DNA of 64,000 bases from Microbacterium yannicii (GTDB taxonomy: Bacteria; Actinomycetota; Actinomycetes; Actinomycetales; Microbacteriaceae). A program made the translations under genes and the position numbers. Under the pieces are notes generated by a model that was given only the letters and a program-made list of their open reading frames with translations, had not been told where the DNA came from and searched no databases. Numbering within the stretch: position 1 is the first letter of the stretch; each line of letters starts with the position of its first letter. This document shows positions 20,128-28,980 of the stretch, one piece after another. The stretch is from assembly GCF_024055635.1 (NCBI RefSeq), contig NZ_JAMXMB010000011.1, positions 62,001 through 126,000 on the forward strand. The letters are read 5' to 3'.

Positions 20128-21500
20128 CGTCCACGTTCACCGTCATCGACCCGACGACCGCGCGGCCGATCCGCGAGATCGCCCGCGCCGATGAGGCGCA
20201 GACGGATGCCGCGATCGCCCGTGCCGTCGTCGCCCAGCGTTCGTGGGCGTCGCTGCCGCCCGTTGCGAGGGCCGATGCGCTGCGCGCGTTCGCGCGCGTC
20301 GTCGAAGCGCATGCCGAGGAGCTCGCGCAGCTCGAGGTGCGGAACTCCGGGCATCCGATCGGCTCGGCGCGGTGGGAGGCGTCGCACGTCGCCCAGGTGC
20401 TGAACTTCTACGCCGGCGCCCCCGAGCGTCTGAGCGGGCAGCAGATCCCGGTCGCCGGTGGGATGGACGTGACGTTCCACGAGCCCTACGGCGTCGTCGG
20501 CATCATCGTGCCCTGGAACTTCCCGATGACGATCGCGTCGTGGGGCTTCGCCCCGGCGCTCGCCGCGGGCAACGCCGTCGTGCTCAAGCCGGCCGAGCTG
20601 ACGCCCCTCACCGCGATCCGCCTGGGTGAGCTCGCGCTCGAGGCGGGGCTCGCCGACGGTCTGTTCACGGTGATCACCGGGTCGGGCTCCGTCGTCGGGC
20701 AGCGGTTCGTGTCGCACCCCGACGTGCGCAAGGTCGTCTTCACCGGCTCCACCTCGGTGGGGATGGATGTCGCGGCCGGCTGCGCCCGCGAGCTCAAGCC
20801 CGTGACGCTCGAGCTCGGCGGCAAGAGCGCCAACCTCGTGTTCGCCGACGCGGACCTCGAGAAGGCGGCGGCCGCCGCGCCGGGAGCGGTGTTCGACAAC
20901 GCCGGACAGGACTGCTGCGCGCGCAGCAGGATCCTCGTCGAGCGCTCGGCGTACGACCGCTTCCTCGAGCTGCTCGAGCCGGCCGTTCGGGCGTGGCGGG
21001 TCGGCGACCCCGCCGACGAGGGGACCGACATGGGACCTCTGATCTCGGCATCCCATCGCTCCACCGTCGCGGGATTCCTCGATGGGACCAACGTCGCGTT
21101 CCGCGGCTCGGCGCCCGCCTCGGACGACCCGATGCTCGGAGACGGCTTCTGGTTCCCGCCGACCGTCGTGCTCGCCGAGCCGCATGACCGCATCGCACGC
21201 GAAGAGGTGTTCGGCCCGGTCGTCGCGGTGCTGCCGTTCGACGACGAGGCCGACGCGATCCGCCTCGCGAACGACACCGCCTACGGTCTTGCGGGCTCCA
21301 TCTGGACGGAGAACCTCGGGCGCGCGGTGCGGGTGTCGCGGGGTGTCAAGAGCGGCGTGCTGTCGGTGAACTCGCACTCGTCGGTGCGGTACTGGACGCC
21401 GTTCGGCGGCATGAAGGCGTCGGGGCTCGGCCGGGAGCTCGGGCCCGACGCGGCGGAGCACTTCACCGAGACCAAGAACGTCTTCTTCGCGACGGAATGA
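20124..21500 (+). CDS. NAD(P)-dependent aldehyde dehydrogenase
   Basis: The 458-residue protein has the full ALDH signature set: VPWNFPMTIASW, KPAELTPLTAIR, FTGSTSVG, catalytic Glu in LELGGKSANLVF and catalytic Cys in AGQDCCARS. The ATG overlaps the amidotransferase stop, so the two are coupled. In context it should oxidise the aldehyde formed from a gamma-glutamylated amine (as PuuC does, or as in ethanolamine use by Streptomyces) to the carboxylate before the amidotransferase releases glutamate. It is slightly shorter than typical ALDH (about 480) at the N-terminus, with all catalytic parts present. Confidence 0.92.
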   Translation: MTSTFTVIDPTTARPIREIARADEAQTDAAIARAVVAQRSWASLPPVARADALRAFARVVEAHAEELAQLEVRNSGHPIGSARWEASHVAQVLNFYAGAPERLSGQQIPVAGGMDVTFHEPYGVVGIIVPWNFPMTIASWGFAPALAAGNAVVLKPAELTPLTAIRLGELALEAGLADGLFTVITGSGSVVGQRFVSHPDVRKVVFTGSTSVGMDVAAGCARELKPVTLELGGKSANLVFADADLEKAAAAAPGAVFDNAGQDCCARSRILVERSAYDRFLELLEPAVRAWRVGDPADEGTDMGPLISASHRSTVAGFLDGTNVAFRGSAPASDDPMLGDGFWFPPTVVLAEPHDRIAREEVFGPVVAVLPFDDEADAIRLANDTAYGLAGSIWTENLGRAVRVSRGVKSGVLSVNSHSSVRYWTPFGGMKASGLGRELGPDAAEHFTETKNVFFATE

Positions 21501-21510
21501 GAGGAACAGC

Positions 21511-22284
21511 ATGGATCTGACCCAGCGGCTGAAGGACCGGGTCGCGATCATCACCGGCGGTGCCTCCGGCATCGGCCTCGCGACCGCGCGGCGCTTCGCC
21601 GCGGAGGGTGCGCGCGTCGTGATCGCCGACCTCGACCCGGTCACCGGCGAGGTCGCTGCCGACGAGGTCGACGGCGTGTTCCGCGCCGTGGATGTCGCGG
21701 ACGAGACCCAGGTCAACTCCCTCTTCGACGGCGTCGCGGCCGAGTTCGGCCGCGTCGACATCGCCTTCAACAACGCGGGCATCTCGCCCGCCGACGACGA
21801 CTCGATCGAGACCACCGAGCTGCCCGCGTGGGATCGCGTGCAGGACGTCAACCTCAAGAGCGTCTATCTCTGCTCGCGCGCGGCGCTGCGCCACATGGTG
21901 CCGGCGGCTAGCGGCTCGATCATCAACACCGCATCGTTCGTGGCACTGCTCGGCTCGGCCACGTCGCAGATCTCCTATACGGCGTCGAAGGGCGGCGTGC
22001 TCGCCCTGACCCGTGAGCTGGGCGTGCAGTTCGCGCGACAGGGCATCCGCGTCAACGCGCTGTGCCCGGGGCCGGTGAACACTCCGCTGCTGCAGGAGCT
22101 CTTCGCGAAGGACCCCGAGCGCGCCCAGCGCCGGCTCGTGCACGTGCCCATGGGGCGCTTCGCCGAGCCCGAGGAGCTCGCCGCCGCCGTCGCGTTCCTC
22201 GCCTCGGACGACGCGTCGTTCATCACCGCCACCGCGTTCGTGGTCGACGGCGGCATCACCAACGCATACGTCACACCGCTGTGA
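21511..22284 (+). CDS. Short-chain dehydrogenase/reductase of the amine cluster
   Basis: The 257-residue classical SDR has TGGASGIGLATARRF for the cofactor and NNAG at about 86-89. Its catalytic Ser region is followed by YTASKGG, and it ends in a DGGITNAY tail. The Asp-Leu-Asp after the second strand (VIADLD) favours NAD. It starts 10 bp after the aldehyde dehydrogenase. In an ethanolamine-type route an alcohol dehydrogenase step is needed to turn the gamma-glutamylated alcohol into the aldehyde, and this SDR is the natural candidate. The substrate is inferred only. Confidence 0.9.
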   Translation: MDLTQRLKDRVAIITGGASGIGLATARRFAAEGARVVIADLDPVTGEVAADEVDGVFRAVDVADETQVNSLFDGVAAEFGRVDIAFNNAGISPADDDSIETTELPAWDRVQDVNLKSVYLCSRAALRHMVPAASGSIINTASFVALLGSATSQISYTASKGGVLALTRELGVQFARQGIRVNALCPGPVNTPLLQELFAKDPERAQRRLVHVPMGRFAEPEELAAAVAFLASDDASFITATAFVVDGGITNAYVTPL

Positions 22285-22286
22285 GA

Positions 22287-22405
22287 AAGGCCGGTCGTTG
22301 AACGAGCGAAGCGAGTCGAAACGCCCCGGGCGGGTGCGGAGAGTCCGGTGCGTCTCGTCTCGGTCGCTGCTCTCCCTCGCTCAACGACCGGGGCTCGACG
22401 AAGGC
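22287..22405. repeat. REP-like inverted pair between the SDR and the FadR gene
   Basis: CCGGTCGTTGAACGAGCGAA at the left faces TCCCTCGCTCAACGACCGGG at the right, with GTCTCGTCTCGG between them. This is the same family as in the amidotransferase tail. Confidence 0.65.
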
Positions 22406-22413
22406 GGTGTCGC

Positions 22414-23130
22414 ATGACCGATGCTCCCCTGCACGAGGTGCGCAGGGCCGTCTACCGGCCGGTGCGCGAGGGTAACGCGCTCGAAGACACCGTCGCACGC
22501 CTGGTGCAGACCATCCGGCTCGGCGTCGTCGCGCCGGGGGAGTCTCTGCCATCGGAGCGGGAACTCGCCGTGCTGTACGCCGTGAGCCGCGACACCGTGC
22601 GCGAGGCGATCCGCGAGCTGGCCGACACCGGCTACCTCGTGCGCCGGCGCGGCCGGTACGGCGGCACGTTCGTCGCCGATCCGCTCCCGCAGCCGCCGCA
22701 TCCGCGCGACGTGACGGCGGCCGAGCTCGAAGACGTGCTGGGCCTGCGTCGCGTGCTCGAGGCCGGAGCCGCCCGCGCCGCTGCCGCCCGCAGTCTCGAC
22801 GCCGCCGCGCGCGACGAACTGTGGGCGCGGTACGAGGTCGTGGCCGAGGCATCCGAGACCGACTATCGCCGGCTCGACACGCTGCTGCACCTCGCGATCG
22901 CCGAGCTCGCCGGCATCCCATCGCTCGTCGCGCTCGCCGCGGAGAACCGGGCCCGCGTCAACGAATGGCTCGACACCTTCCCGCTGCTGCCGCGCAACAT
23001 CGAGCACTCCAACGTGCAGCACGAGCACATCGTGACCGCGATCCTCGCCGGGAGACCGGATGCCGCCGAAGCGGCGATCCTCGAACATCTCGCCGGCTCG
23101 GAGGCACTGCTGCGCGGGTTCCTCGCCTGA
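22414..23130 (+). CDS. GntR/FadR-family regulator of the amine cluster
   Basis: The 238-residue protein has an N-terminal winged helix (LPSERELAVLYAVSRDTVRE, then AIRELADTGYLVRRRGRYGG, about residues 45-88). A helical FCD effector domain follows with metal/ligand-type residues in HLAIAEL and HEHIVTAIL. The FadR/FCD class generally senses an organic acid. It closes the cluster that starts at 17,652, after a REP-like spacer, and most likely controls it and the divergent permease. Confidence 0.9.
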   Translation: MTDAPLHEVRRAVYRPVREGNALEDTVARLVQTIRLGVVAPGESLPSERELAVLYAVSRDTVREAIRELADTGYLVRRRGRYGGTFVADPLPQPPHPRDVTAAELEDVLGLRRVLEAGAARAAAARSLDAAARDELWARYEVVAEASETDYRRLDTLLHLAIAELAGIPSLVALAAENRARVNEWLDTFPLLPRNIEHSNVQHEHIVTAILAGRPDAAEAAILEHLAGSEALLRGFLA

Positions 23131-23193
23131 TCGGGGTGATCTGCCGCGGGGTCTGCGGGCGATCACGCCGGAACGGCTGATTAGGCTGGACGG

Positions 23194-23604
23194 GTGGCAA
23201 GCAAGAAGCGCGCGAACAAGCAGAAGGAACCGCTGGAGTTCCGCAACACCCAGCTCGCCGACGCGCTCCAGACCCAGGACATGGCAGCCGTCGCCTTCGC
23301 GCTGCGGCACGGTCCGACGGTCGCGCCGCTGATGCGGCCCGGCGATCGCGACAACCCGCTCGACGTCGGGGAGGTGTGGACGTACCGCGACCCGAAGACC
23401 GGCGATATCGCGCTGCTGCTGTTCAGCGACGCCACGCACAAGCCCGCCTCACTGCCGCCCGGCGTCGCACTCCAGTCGCCGGCGTGGCTGCGCGCGTTCC
23501 TCGGCGCTCACGAGGACGAGATCACGACGGTCTTCTTCGACATCGCCGGCCCCCACCCGCTGCAGGCGTCGCCCGCCGACCTGATCGCCGCACTCGACGC
23601 CTGA
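23194..23604 (+). CDS. Small SseB-like domain protein
   Basis: The 136-residue protein starts with a basic leader (MASKKRANKQKEP) and then has a single alpha/beta domain with TQLADALQTQDMAAVAFALR, LLLFSDATHKPASLPPGVAL and SPAWLRAFL. The layout resembles the N-terminal SseB domain, often mislabelled dehydrogenase in related genomes. The start is GTG, and there is no signal peptide or membrane span. It is monocistronic, followed by a structured repeat. Function is unknown. Confidence 0.7.
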   Translation: MASKKRANKQKEPLEFRNTQLADALQTQDMAAVAFALRHGPTVAPLMRPGDRDNPLDVGEVWTYRDPKTGDIALLLFSDATHKPASLPPGVALQSPAWLRAFLGAHEDEITTVFFDIAGPHPLQASPADLIAALDA

Positions 23605-23627
23605 CGCGTCCAGCGGTGAGCTTCACC

Positions 23628-23700
23628 GGGTTTGGGGCGCGTCGCACCCGTCTGGGGCGCGTCCGGTGCGCCCCGAACGACAATTCTGCGCCCCAAACCC
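23628..23700. repeat. Nested-hairpin intergenic element
   Basis: GGGTTTGGGGCGC (23,628-23,640) pairs perfectly with GCGCCCCAAACCC (23,688-23,700). Inside it GGGGCGC pairs with GCGCCCC. The word TGGGGCGCGTC occurs twice. It is similar in design to the element at 13,085-13,158. Confidence 0.55.
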
Positions 23701-23790
23701 CTGATGCGCCGGGTGGGCACCCGCTCGACAGAAACGGGACTCTCCGGTGAAGAGTTTGCATCTCCGGGGGTGACGGGGCAGACTCGCCGG

Positions 23791-23895
23791 GTGGAATTCC
23801 TGCTCGTCGGAATCGTGTGCGCGGCCGGACTGGTGATCCCCATCGCCCTCGGGTACGTCGACCCTTCGCGTCGACGCCGGACCCGGGGTCGCTGA
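23791..23895 (+). CDS. Putative 34-residue membrane peptide
   Basis: From a GTG the frame reads one hydrophobic span (EFLLVGIVCAAGLVIPIALG) followed by YVDPSRRRRTRGR, a typical positive-inside tail. The stop lies 16 bp before the convergent radA end. It is supported only by composition and topology. Confidence 0.45.
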   Translation: MEFLLVGIVCAAGLVIPIALGYVDPSRRRRTRGR

Positions 23896-23911
23896 GCGGA
23901 CGGGCCGAACC

Positions 23912-25282
23912 TCAGAAGTCGGGGATGTCTTCCCCTGGCCGGCCCTTGGCCCGAGCCCGCACGTCGCTGACGGCGCCGCCCAGCGACCCCGAGCGGTGGT
24001 CGATGACGTCTCGATACCCGAGGCGGGCACCTTCGCTGCGCCGCTGCGTCGCCTGGGTGACGGGCCGCACTTCGCCTGCCAGGCTCAGCTCGCCGACCGC
24101 GGCGATGTGACGGGGAATCGTCCATCCCTCGACCGCGCTGGCCACGGCGAGAGCGATGGCGAGGTCGGCGGCAGGTTCGGCGAATCTCACTCCGCCGACG
24201 GTCGAGACGTACACGTCTTGATCCGAGGTCTTGATCTTCATCCGCTTCTCGAGCACCGCCAGCACGGTCGCCACGCGTGCGGCGTCGACGCCGTTCACGA
24301 TGCGCCGCGGGTTGCCCGACTTGCTGTCGATCGTCAGCGCCTGCACCTCGACCGGGAGTGCCCGGCGCCCCTCGAGCGCGATCGACACGCAGGTTCCCGG
24401 CTCGGTGCTGCCGTGCCCCAGGAACAGGGCGCTCGGATCGGGCACCTCGGCGATCCCGGCGCCGGTCATATCGAAGCATCCCACCTCGTCGGTCGGCCCG
24501 AAGCGGTTCTTGAGGGCGCGCACGAAGCGCAGCGACGTCTGGCGGTCGCCCTCGAACTGGCACACCACATCGACCAGGTGCTCGAGGATGCGGGGGCCCG
24601 CGATCGAGCCGTCCTTCGTGACGTGCCCGACGATGATCGTGGGGATGCCGCGGTCCTTCGCGACACGGATGAGGGTGGCTGCGACCTCGCGCACCTGTGA
24701 CGGATGCCCGGCCATGCCCTCCGACAGGGCGGACGACACCGTCTGCACGGAGTCGACGATGAGCAACTCGGGTGCGACCTCGTCGACGTGACCGAGGATC
24801 GTCGCGAGATCCGTCTCGCTCGCCAGGTAGAGCTCGTCGTGGAGGGCGCCGGTGCGCTCGGCCCGCAGGCGGACCTGCGCCGTCGACTCCTCCGCGCTCG
24901 CGTACAGCACACGTCGGCCCGCGTGGGCCGAGCGGGCGGCCACCTCGAGGAGGAGCGTCGACTTGCCCACCCCCGGTTCGCCCGACAGCAGGATCGCCGC
25001 ACCCGGCACGAGACCGCCGCCGAGCACCCGATCGAACTCGCTGACGCCGCTCGTGCGCCGCGGTGCGTCCGCAGTGTCGATGCGGGTGATGGGCTGCGCC
25101 GTGCGACCGGCGCCGGGGGCGACCGGCGTGATCGAGCGCAGGATGCCGGTCTGCTCCGCGGCCTCGACCACCGTGCCCCACTGCTGGCACTCGCCGCAGC
25201 GCCCGGCCCACTTGAGCGTCGTCCAGCCGCACTCGGTGCACCGGTAGGGCGCGGTCTGCGTCGGGCGTCTGGCAGCGGGCAT
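23912..25282 (-). CDS. radA: DNA repair protein RadA
   Basis: The protein is about 456 residues with the full RadA plan: a zinc finger (YRCTECGW...GRCGECQQWG), a RecA-like ATPase with GEPGVGKST (about residue 100), the diagnostic KNRFG motif (ALKNRFGPTDEVG), and a Lon-protease-like C-terminal domain. RadA promotes branch migration in recombination. I use the ATG at 25,282, close to the zinc finger; a GTG at 25,306 is an alternative. It stands alone on the minus strand. Confidence 0.95.
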   Translation of the reverse strand: MPAARRPTQTAPYRCTECGWTTLKWAGRCGECQQWGTVVEAAEQTGILRSITPVAPGAGRTAQPITRIDTADAPRRTSGVSEFDRVLGGGLVPGAAILLSGEPGVGKSTLLLEVAARSAHAGRRVLYASAEESTAQVRLRAERTGALHDELYLASETDLATILGHVDEVAPELLIVDSVQTVSSALSEGMAGHPSQVREVAATLIRVAKDRGIPTIIVGHVTKDGSIAGPRILEHLVDVVCQFEGDRQTSLRFVRALKNRFGPTDEVGCFDMTGAGIAEVPDPSALFLGHGSTEPGTCVSIALEGRRALPVEVQALTIDSKSGNPRRIVNGVDAARVATVLAVLEKRMKIKTSDQDVYVSTVGGVRFAEPAADLAIALAVASAVEGWTIPRHIAAVGELSLAGEVRPVTQATQRRSEGARLGYRDVIDHRSGSLGGAVSDVRARAKGRPGEDIPDF

Positions 25283-25490
25283 GGCTTCAGCGTACGTCGA
25301 GGTCACGACATGACCGGGCCGGCGGGCCGGGCGTGCGGCGCGGTCAGTCAGCCGCCGCCGTCAGCGAGGCCGCCGGCGTTCACGGGCCGTGCCGATAACG
25401 CGTGTGCGCGCGACGTCCGTCGACTCGTTGCTGCAGGGCCAGACGAGCGGGGGCGGATGCCTCGGCCGCCGGCATCCGCTCATCTTGCCG

Positions 25491-26444
25491 TCAGTCGCGC
25501 AGCGAGTCGGCCACCTGCTTCAGGGCGTCGGCCGAGGCGTGGAACAGCTCCAGCTCGTGCGCGTCGAACTGCGTCTCGCGGATCGGCACGGCACCCGCGG
25601 CGCTGACGATCGACGGCACGGACAGCGCCACGCCGTCGACGCCGTGGAAGTCGCGCAGCACCGGCGAGACGGGCATCACCGCGCGCTCGTCGTTGAGGAT
25701 CGCCTCGATGATCCGTGCACTCGACAGCCCGATCGCGTAGTTCGTCGCGCCCTTGCCCTGGATGACCTTGTAGGCCGCATCGCGGACGTCGATGGCGATC
25801 TGGTCGAGCTCCTCGACCGTCAGGCGGTCGCCGCCAGGCGTCACCCATTCCAGGATCGGGACGGTGCCGATCGTCGCCTTGGACCACAGCGGGAACTCGG
25901 TGTCGCCGTGCTCGCCGACGATGTAGGCGTGCACGCTCGATGTCGAGACGCCCGCCCGCTGGGCGAGCTTCCACCGCAGGCGCGAGGTGTCGAGCACGGT
26001 GCCCGACGCGAAGATGCGCTCCGACGGAAGCCCGGTGTCCTCCTGGGCGAGCACGGTCAGCACATCGCACGGATTGGTCACGATGACGTAGATGGCGTCC
26101 GGCGCCGCGCTGAGCAGCTGCGGCATCATCTTCTTCATGATCCCGGCGTTGACGCCGGCCAGCTCGATGCGCGTCTGACCAGGGTCCTGCTTGGCGCCCG
26201 CCGTGATGACGACCACGTGCGAGCCCTCGACGACCGACAGGTCGCTGCCGCCGACGATGTCGCTCGTGCCGGTGAACTGCGTGCCGTGCGCGAGGTCGAG
26301 CACCTCGGCTTCCACCTTCTGAGTGGCGATGTCGTAGAGCGCGACGTGCCGCGCGGAGCCCCGGATCAGCGCGGCGTACGCGGCGCTCGAGCCGACGCTG
26401 CCGGCTCCGACGATGGTGACTTTCGAGTTCTCGATGACGGCCAT
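25491..26444 (-). CDS. ldh: L-lactate dehydrogenase
   Basis: The 317-residue protein has the NAD motif VGAGSVGSSAAYA, DIATQKVEAEVLDLAHG, the substrate loop with KQDPGQTRIELAGVNAGI, TNPCDVLT and the catalytic His in VGEHGDTEFPLWS. It has the length and spacing of NAD-dependent L-LDH rather than malate dehydrogenase, consistent with the loop Gln (DPGQTR) in place of a malate-binding Arg. It interconverts pyruvate and lactate. It lies upstream of radA on the same strand with a 208-bp gap. Confidence 0.94.
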   Translation of the reverse strand: MAVIENSKVTIVGAGSVGSSAAYAALIRGSARHVALYDIATQKVEAEVLDLAHGTQFTGTSDIVGGSDLSVVEGSHVVVITAGAKQDPGQTRIELAGVNAGIMKKMMPQLLSAAPDAIYVIVTNPCDVLTVLAQEDTGLPSERIFASGTVLDTSRLRWKLAQRAGVSTSSVHAYIVGEHGDTEFPLWSKATIGTVPILEWVTPGGDRLTVEELDQIAIDVRDAAYKVIQGKGATNYAIGLSSARIIEAILNDERAVMPVSPVLRDFHGVDGVALSVPSIVSAAGAVPIRETQFDAHELELFHASADALKQVADSLRD

Positions 26445-26512
26445 GCCGCCAGTCTTGCAGGGGGCGGCGCCCAGACCCAGCCTCGCCGCCGGGTGGCGGC
26501 ATCCGTCATGCG

Positions 26513-27943
26513 TCAGGGTGAGGGAGAAGCGGCGGGAGTGCGAGCCGGATTGCGGATGCCGAGGAACGACGTGACGCCTCCGGCGATCATGAGCGTCGCC
26601 GTGACGAGGGCCGCGCGGTGGAATCCCTCGAGGTCGAGGCTGCCGCCGACGATCGTGGCGAGCAGGGCGACCGCGATGAGTCCGGCGACGCGCGCGACGG
26701 CGTTGTTGACCGCCGACGCGATGCCCGAACGCTCCGGCTCGATCGCGCCGAGGATCGCGGAGGTCAGCGGCGCGACGGTGAGCGCGAGGCCCGCACCCAT
26801 CACGATCATGCTCGGCAGGATCTGCCACCAATACGAGAACTCTTCGGACGTCGTGAGGAGCAGGAGTGCGCCGATGCCCATGGTGATCGGGCCGACCGTC
26901 ATGAAGAACCGCGGACCCCATCTGCCGCTGAGCGCGCCGACGCGGGAGCTGAACAGGATCATCAGGATCGTCATGGGAAGGCTCGCGAGTCCGGCGAAGG
27001 TGGCTTTCAGCGCGGCGCCTTCCTGCAGGTACACGACCACGACGAGGCCGTTGAGGGCGAGCGCCCCGTAGATGAACGCGGTCGCCACGTTGCCCGTCCA
27101 GAAGTTGCGCACCCGGAACAGGTCGAGTGGCAGGATCGGGTGCCGCGTGGTGCGCTGACGGAGGATGAAGGCCGCGAACATGCCGGCGCCGAGCACGAGC
27201 GTCAGCCAGATGACGGGCGAGCCCCAGCCGAGGTTGGGCTGCTCGATGAGGGCGTAGACCATCCCGCCGAGACCAAGTGTGCACAGGGCCGCGCCGATCC
27301 AGTCGATCGAGGCGTCGGGATGCCGCGAATCGCGGAAGCCGCCGCGCGCCAGCAGCACGAGGGTGACGGTGATCGGCACCACGTTGATGAGGAACGCGAG
27401 TCGCCAGGAGACCAGGTCGACGAGGATGCCGCCGATGAGCGGTCCGACGATCATCGCGGATGTCGTCATCGCGGTCCAGATGCCGATCGCGCGACTCTGC
27501 GCGGCGCCGCTGAAGTTGGAGGTGATGAGCGCCAGCGAACTCGGGACGAGGAACGCGCCGGCCGCGCCCTGGACAGCGCGCGCGACGATGAGGAACTCGG
27601 CGGTCGGTGCGGCCGCGATGGCGATGGACGCGATGCCGAAGCCGATGAGTCCGATGCGGAGGACGAGGACGCGGCCGTACGCATCGCTGACCGAGCCGGC
27701 GACGAGGATGAGTGCGCCCAGCGTGATGAGGTACGCGTCGACGACCCACTGCTGCGTCGTGATGCCGCCGCCGAGCTCGGCGCTGATCGAGGGAAGGGCG
27801 ACATTGACGATCGTGCCGTCGAGGAAGGCCACGAAGGATCCGAGCACCGCGATCCACAGCACCGCACGCTGGACGGTGCTCATGCCGCTGTTCGGCGCGG
27901 ATGCGGGTCTCGCCGCGTCGGAAGCAGGCTGATGATCGGTCAC
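26513..27943 (-). CDS. MFS drug/metabolite exporter (DHA2/EmrB-like)
   Basis: The 476-residue protein has about 14 membrane spans. Family marks include FVAFLDGTIVNVALPSIS in span 1, QWVVDAYLITLGALIL, motif A GSVSDAYGRVLVLRIG and motif C-like GAAGAFLVPSSLALI. These are proton-driven exporters of drugs or small molecules, and the substrate cannot be read from sequence. The start is GTG at 27,943. It is divergent from the class II amidotransferase gene with a gap of about 130 bp. Confidence 0.9.
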   Translation of the reverse strand: MTDHQPASDAARPASAPNSGMSTVQRAVLWIAVLGSFVAFLDGTIVNVALPSISAELGGGITTQQWVVDAYLITLGALILVAGSVSDAYGRVLVLRIGLIGFGIASIAIAAAPTAEFLIVARAVQGAAGAFLVPSSLALITSNFSGAAQSRAIGIWTAMTTSAMIVGPLIGGILVDLVSWRLAFLINVVPITVTLVLLARGGFRDSRHPDASIDWIGAALCTLGLGGMVYALIEQPNLGWGSPVIWLTLVLGAGMFAAFILRQRTTRHPILPLDLFRVRNFWTGNVATAFIYGALALNGLVVVVYLQEGAALKATFAGLASLPMTILMILFSSRVGALSGRWGPRFFMTVGPITMGIGALLLLTTSEEFSYWWQILPSMIVMGAGLALTVAPLTSAILGAIEPERSGIASAVNNAVARVAGLIAVALLATIVGGSLDLEGFHRAALVTATLMIAGGVTSFLGIRNPARTPAASPSP

Positions 27944-28076
27944 CAGCCCACGCTAGACCCGGTGGACGACACCGAGGGCGGCATCGCGGGATGCGGGCTA
28001 TCGGCGGGCGACAGCCCCGCCCTACGATGGCGACAGCGCCGCGCCGCGGTGTCGACGGACGACCCGGGGAGCTGCG

Positions 28077-28922
28077 ATGTGCCGCTGGCTGGCTTACACG
28101 GGGGAGCCGCTGCAGCCGGCGGCCCTCATCCTCGACGCGCAGCACTCGGTCGTCGCGATGGCGGAGAACTCGCCGCTCGGCGCCGAGACGGTGAACGGTG
28201 ACGGCTTCGGGTTCGGGTGGTATCCCGTCGCGAATACGGATGCCGCGGGGCCGCGGCATCCGTCGGTCTTCCGCAGTATCGAGCCGGCGTGGAACGACCA
28301 GAACCTCCGCGAGATCAGCCGGGCGGTCGTGAGCCCGCTGTTCTTCGCGCACGTGCGCGCGGCCGCGGGGCCGCCGATCCAGCAGACGAACTGCCACCCG
28401 TTCCGTCACGACAACTGGCTGTTCATGCACAACGGCGCGATCTCGCAGTTCGGCCTGATCAAGCGCGAGCTGGCGCTCGCCGTCGACCCGTCGCTGTATC
28501 CGCTCATGCAGGGGACGACCGACAGCGAGGTGCTCTTCCACCTTGCGCTGACCCTCGGTCTCGCGGACGACCCGATCGGTGCGGTCCGGGCCGCCATCCG
28601 CCGCGTGGAGGAGGCCGGCCACGCCGCCGGCGTGCAGTTCCCGATGCAGGGCACGCTCGCGGTGTCGGACGGCGAGACGGTGTGGGCTTTCCGGTACTCG
28701 TCGCAGGGGCGGTCGCGCTCGCTGTTCCACTCGGCGGACGTCCCCACGATCCGGGCGATGTACCCGGACGCCGACCGGCTCTCGCTCTTCGGCGATCACG
28801 CGCAGGTCGTCGTGTCGGAGCCGCTGAACGACCTGCCCGGCGTGTTCCGCGAGGTTCCGGAGTCGACCGTCGCCGTCTTGGACCCGGAGGGCTATCACCA
28901 CGAGGCGTTCCTCGACGCGTGA
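28077..28922 (+). CDS. Class II glutamine amidotransferase (YafJ/EgtC-like)
   Basis: The 281-residue protein starts MCRWLAYTG, placing the N-terminal nucleophile Cys2 directly after the initiator Met. Other Ntn amidotransferase marks are NGDGFGFGWY, AHVRAA and CHPFRHDNWLFMHNGAI, followed by TDSEVLFHLAL. The family hydrolyses glutamine or gamma-glutamyl amides. Without an ergothioneine cluster nearby the substrate is open. The next gene, an LLM flavoprotein, follows at about 58 bp on the same strand. Confidence 0.88.
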   Translation: MCRWLAYTGEPLQPAALILDAQHSVVAMAENSPLGAETVNGDGFGFGWYPVANTDAAGPRHPSVFRSIEPAWNDQNLREISRAVVSPLFFAHVRAAAGPPIQQTNCHPFRHDNWLFMHNGAISQFGLIKRELALAVDPSLYPLMQGTTDSEVLFHLALTLGLADDPIGAVRAAIRRVEEAGHAAGVQFPMQGTLAVSDGETVWAFRYSSQGRSRSLFHSADVPTIRAMYPDADRLSLFGDHAQVVVSEPLNDLPGVFREVPESTVAVLDPEGYHHEAFLDA

Positions 28923-28980
28923 ACCGCGGACGGCTAGCCTGACCGTGCAGCGGACCGAGCCGCGCGGACGGAGCATGCCG

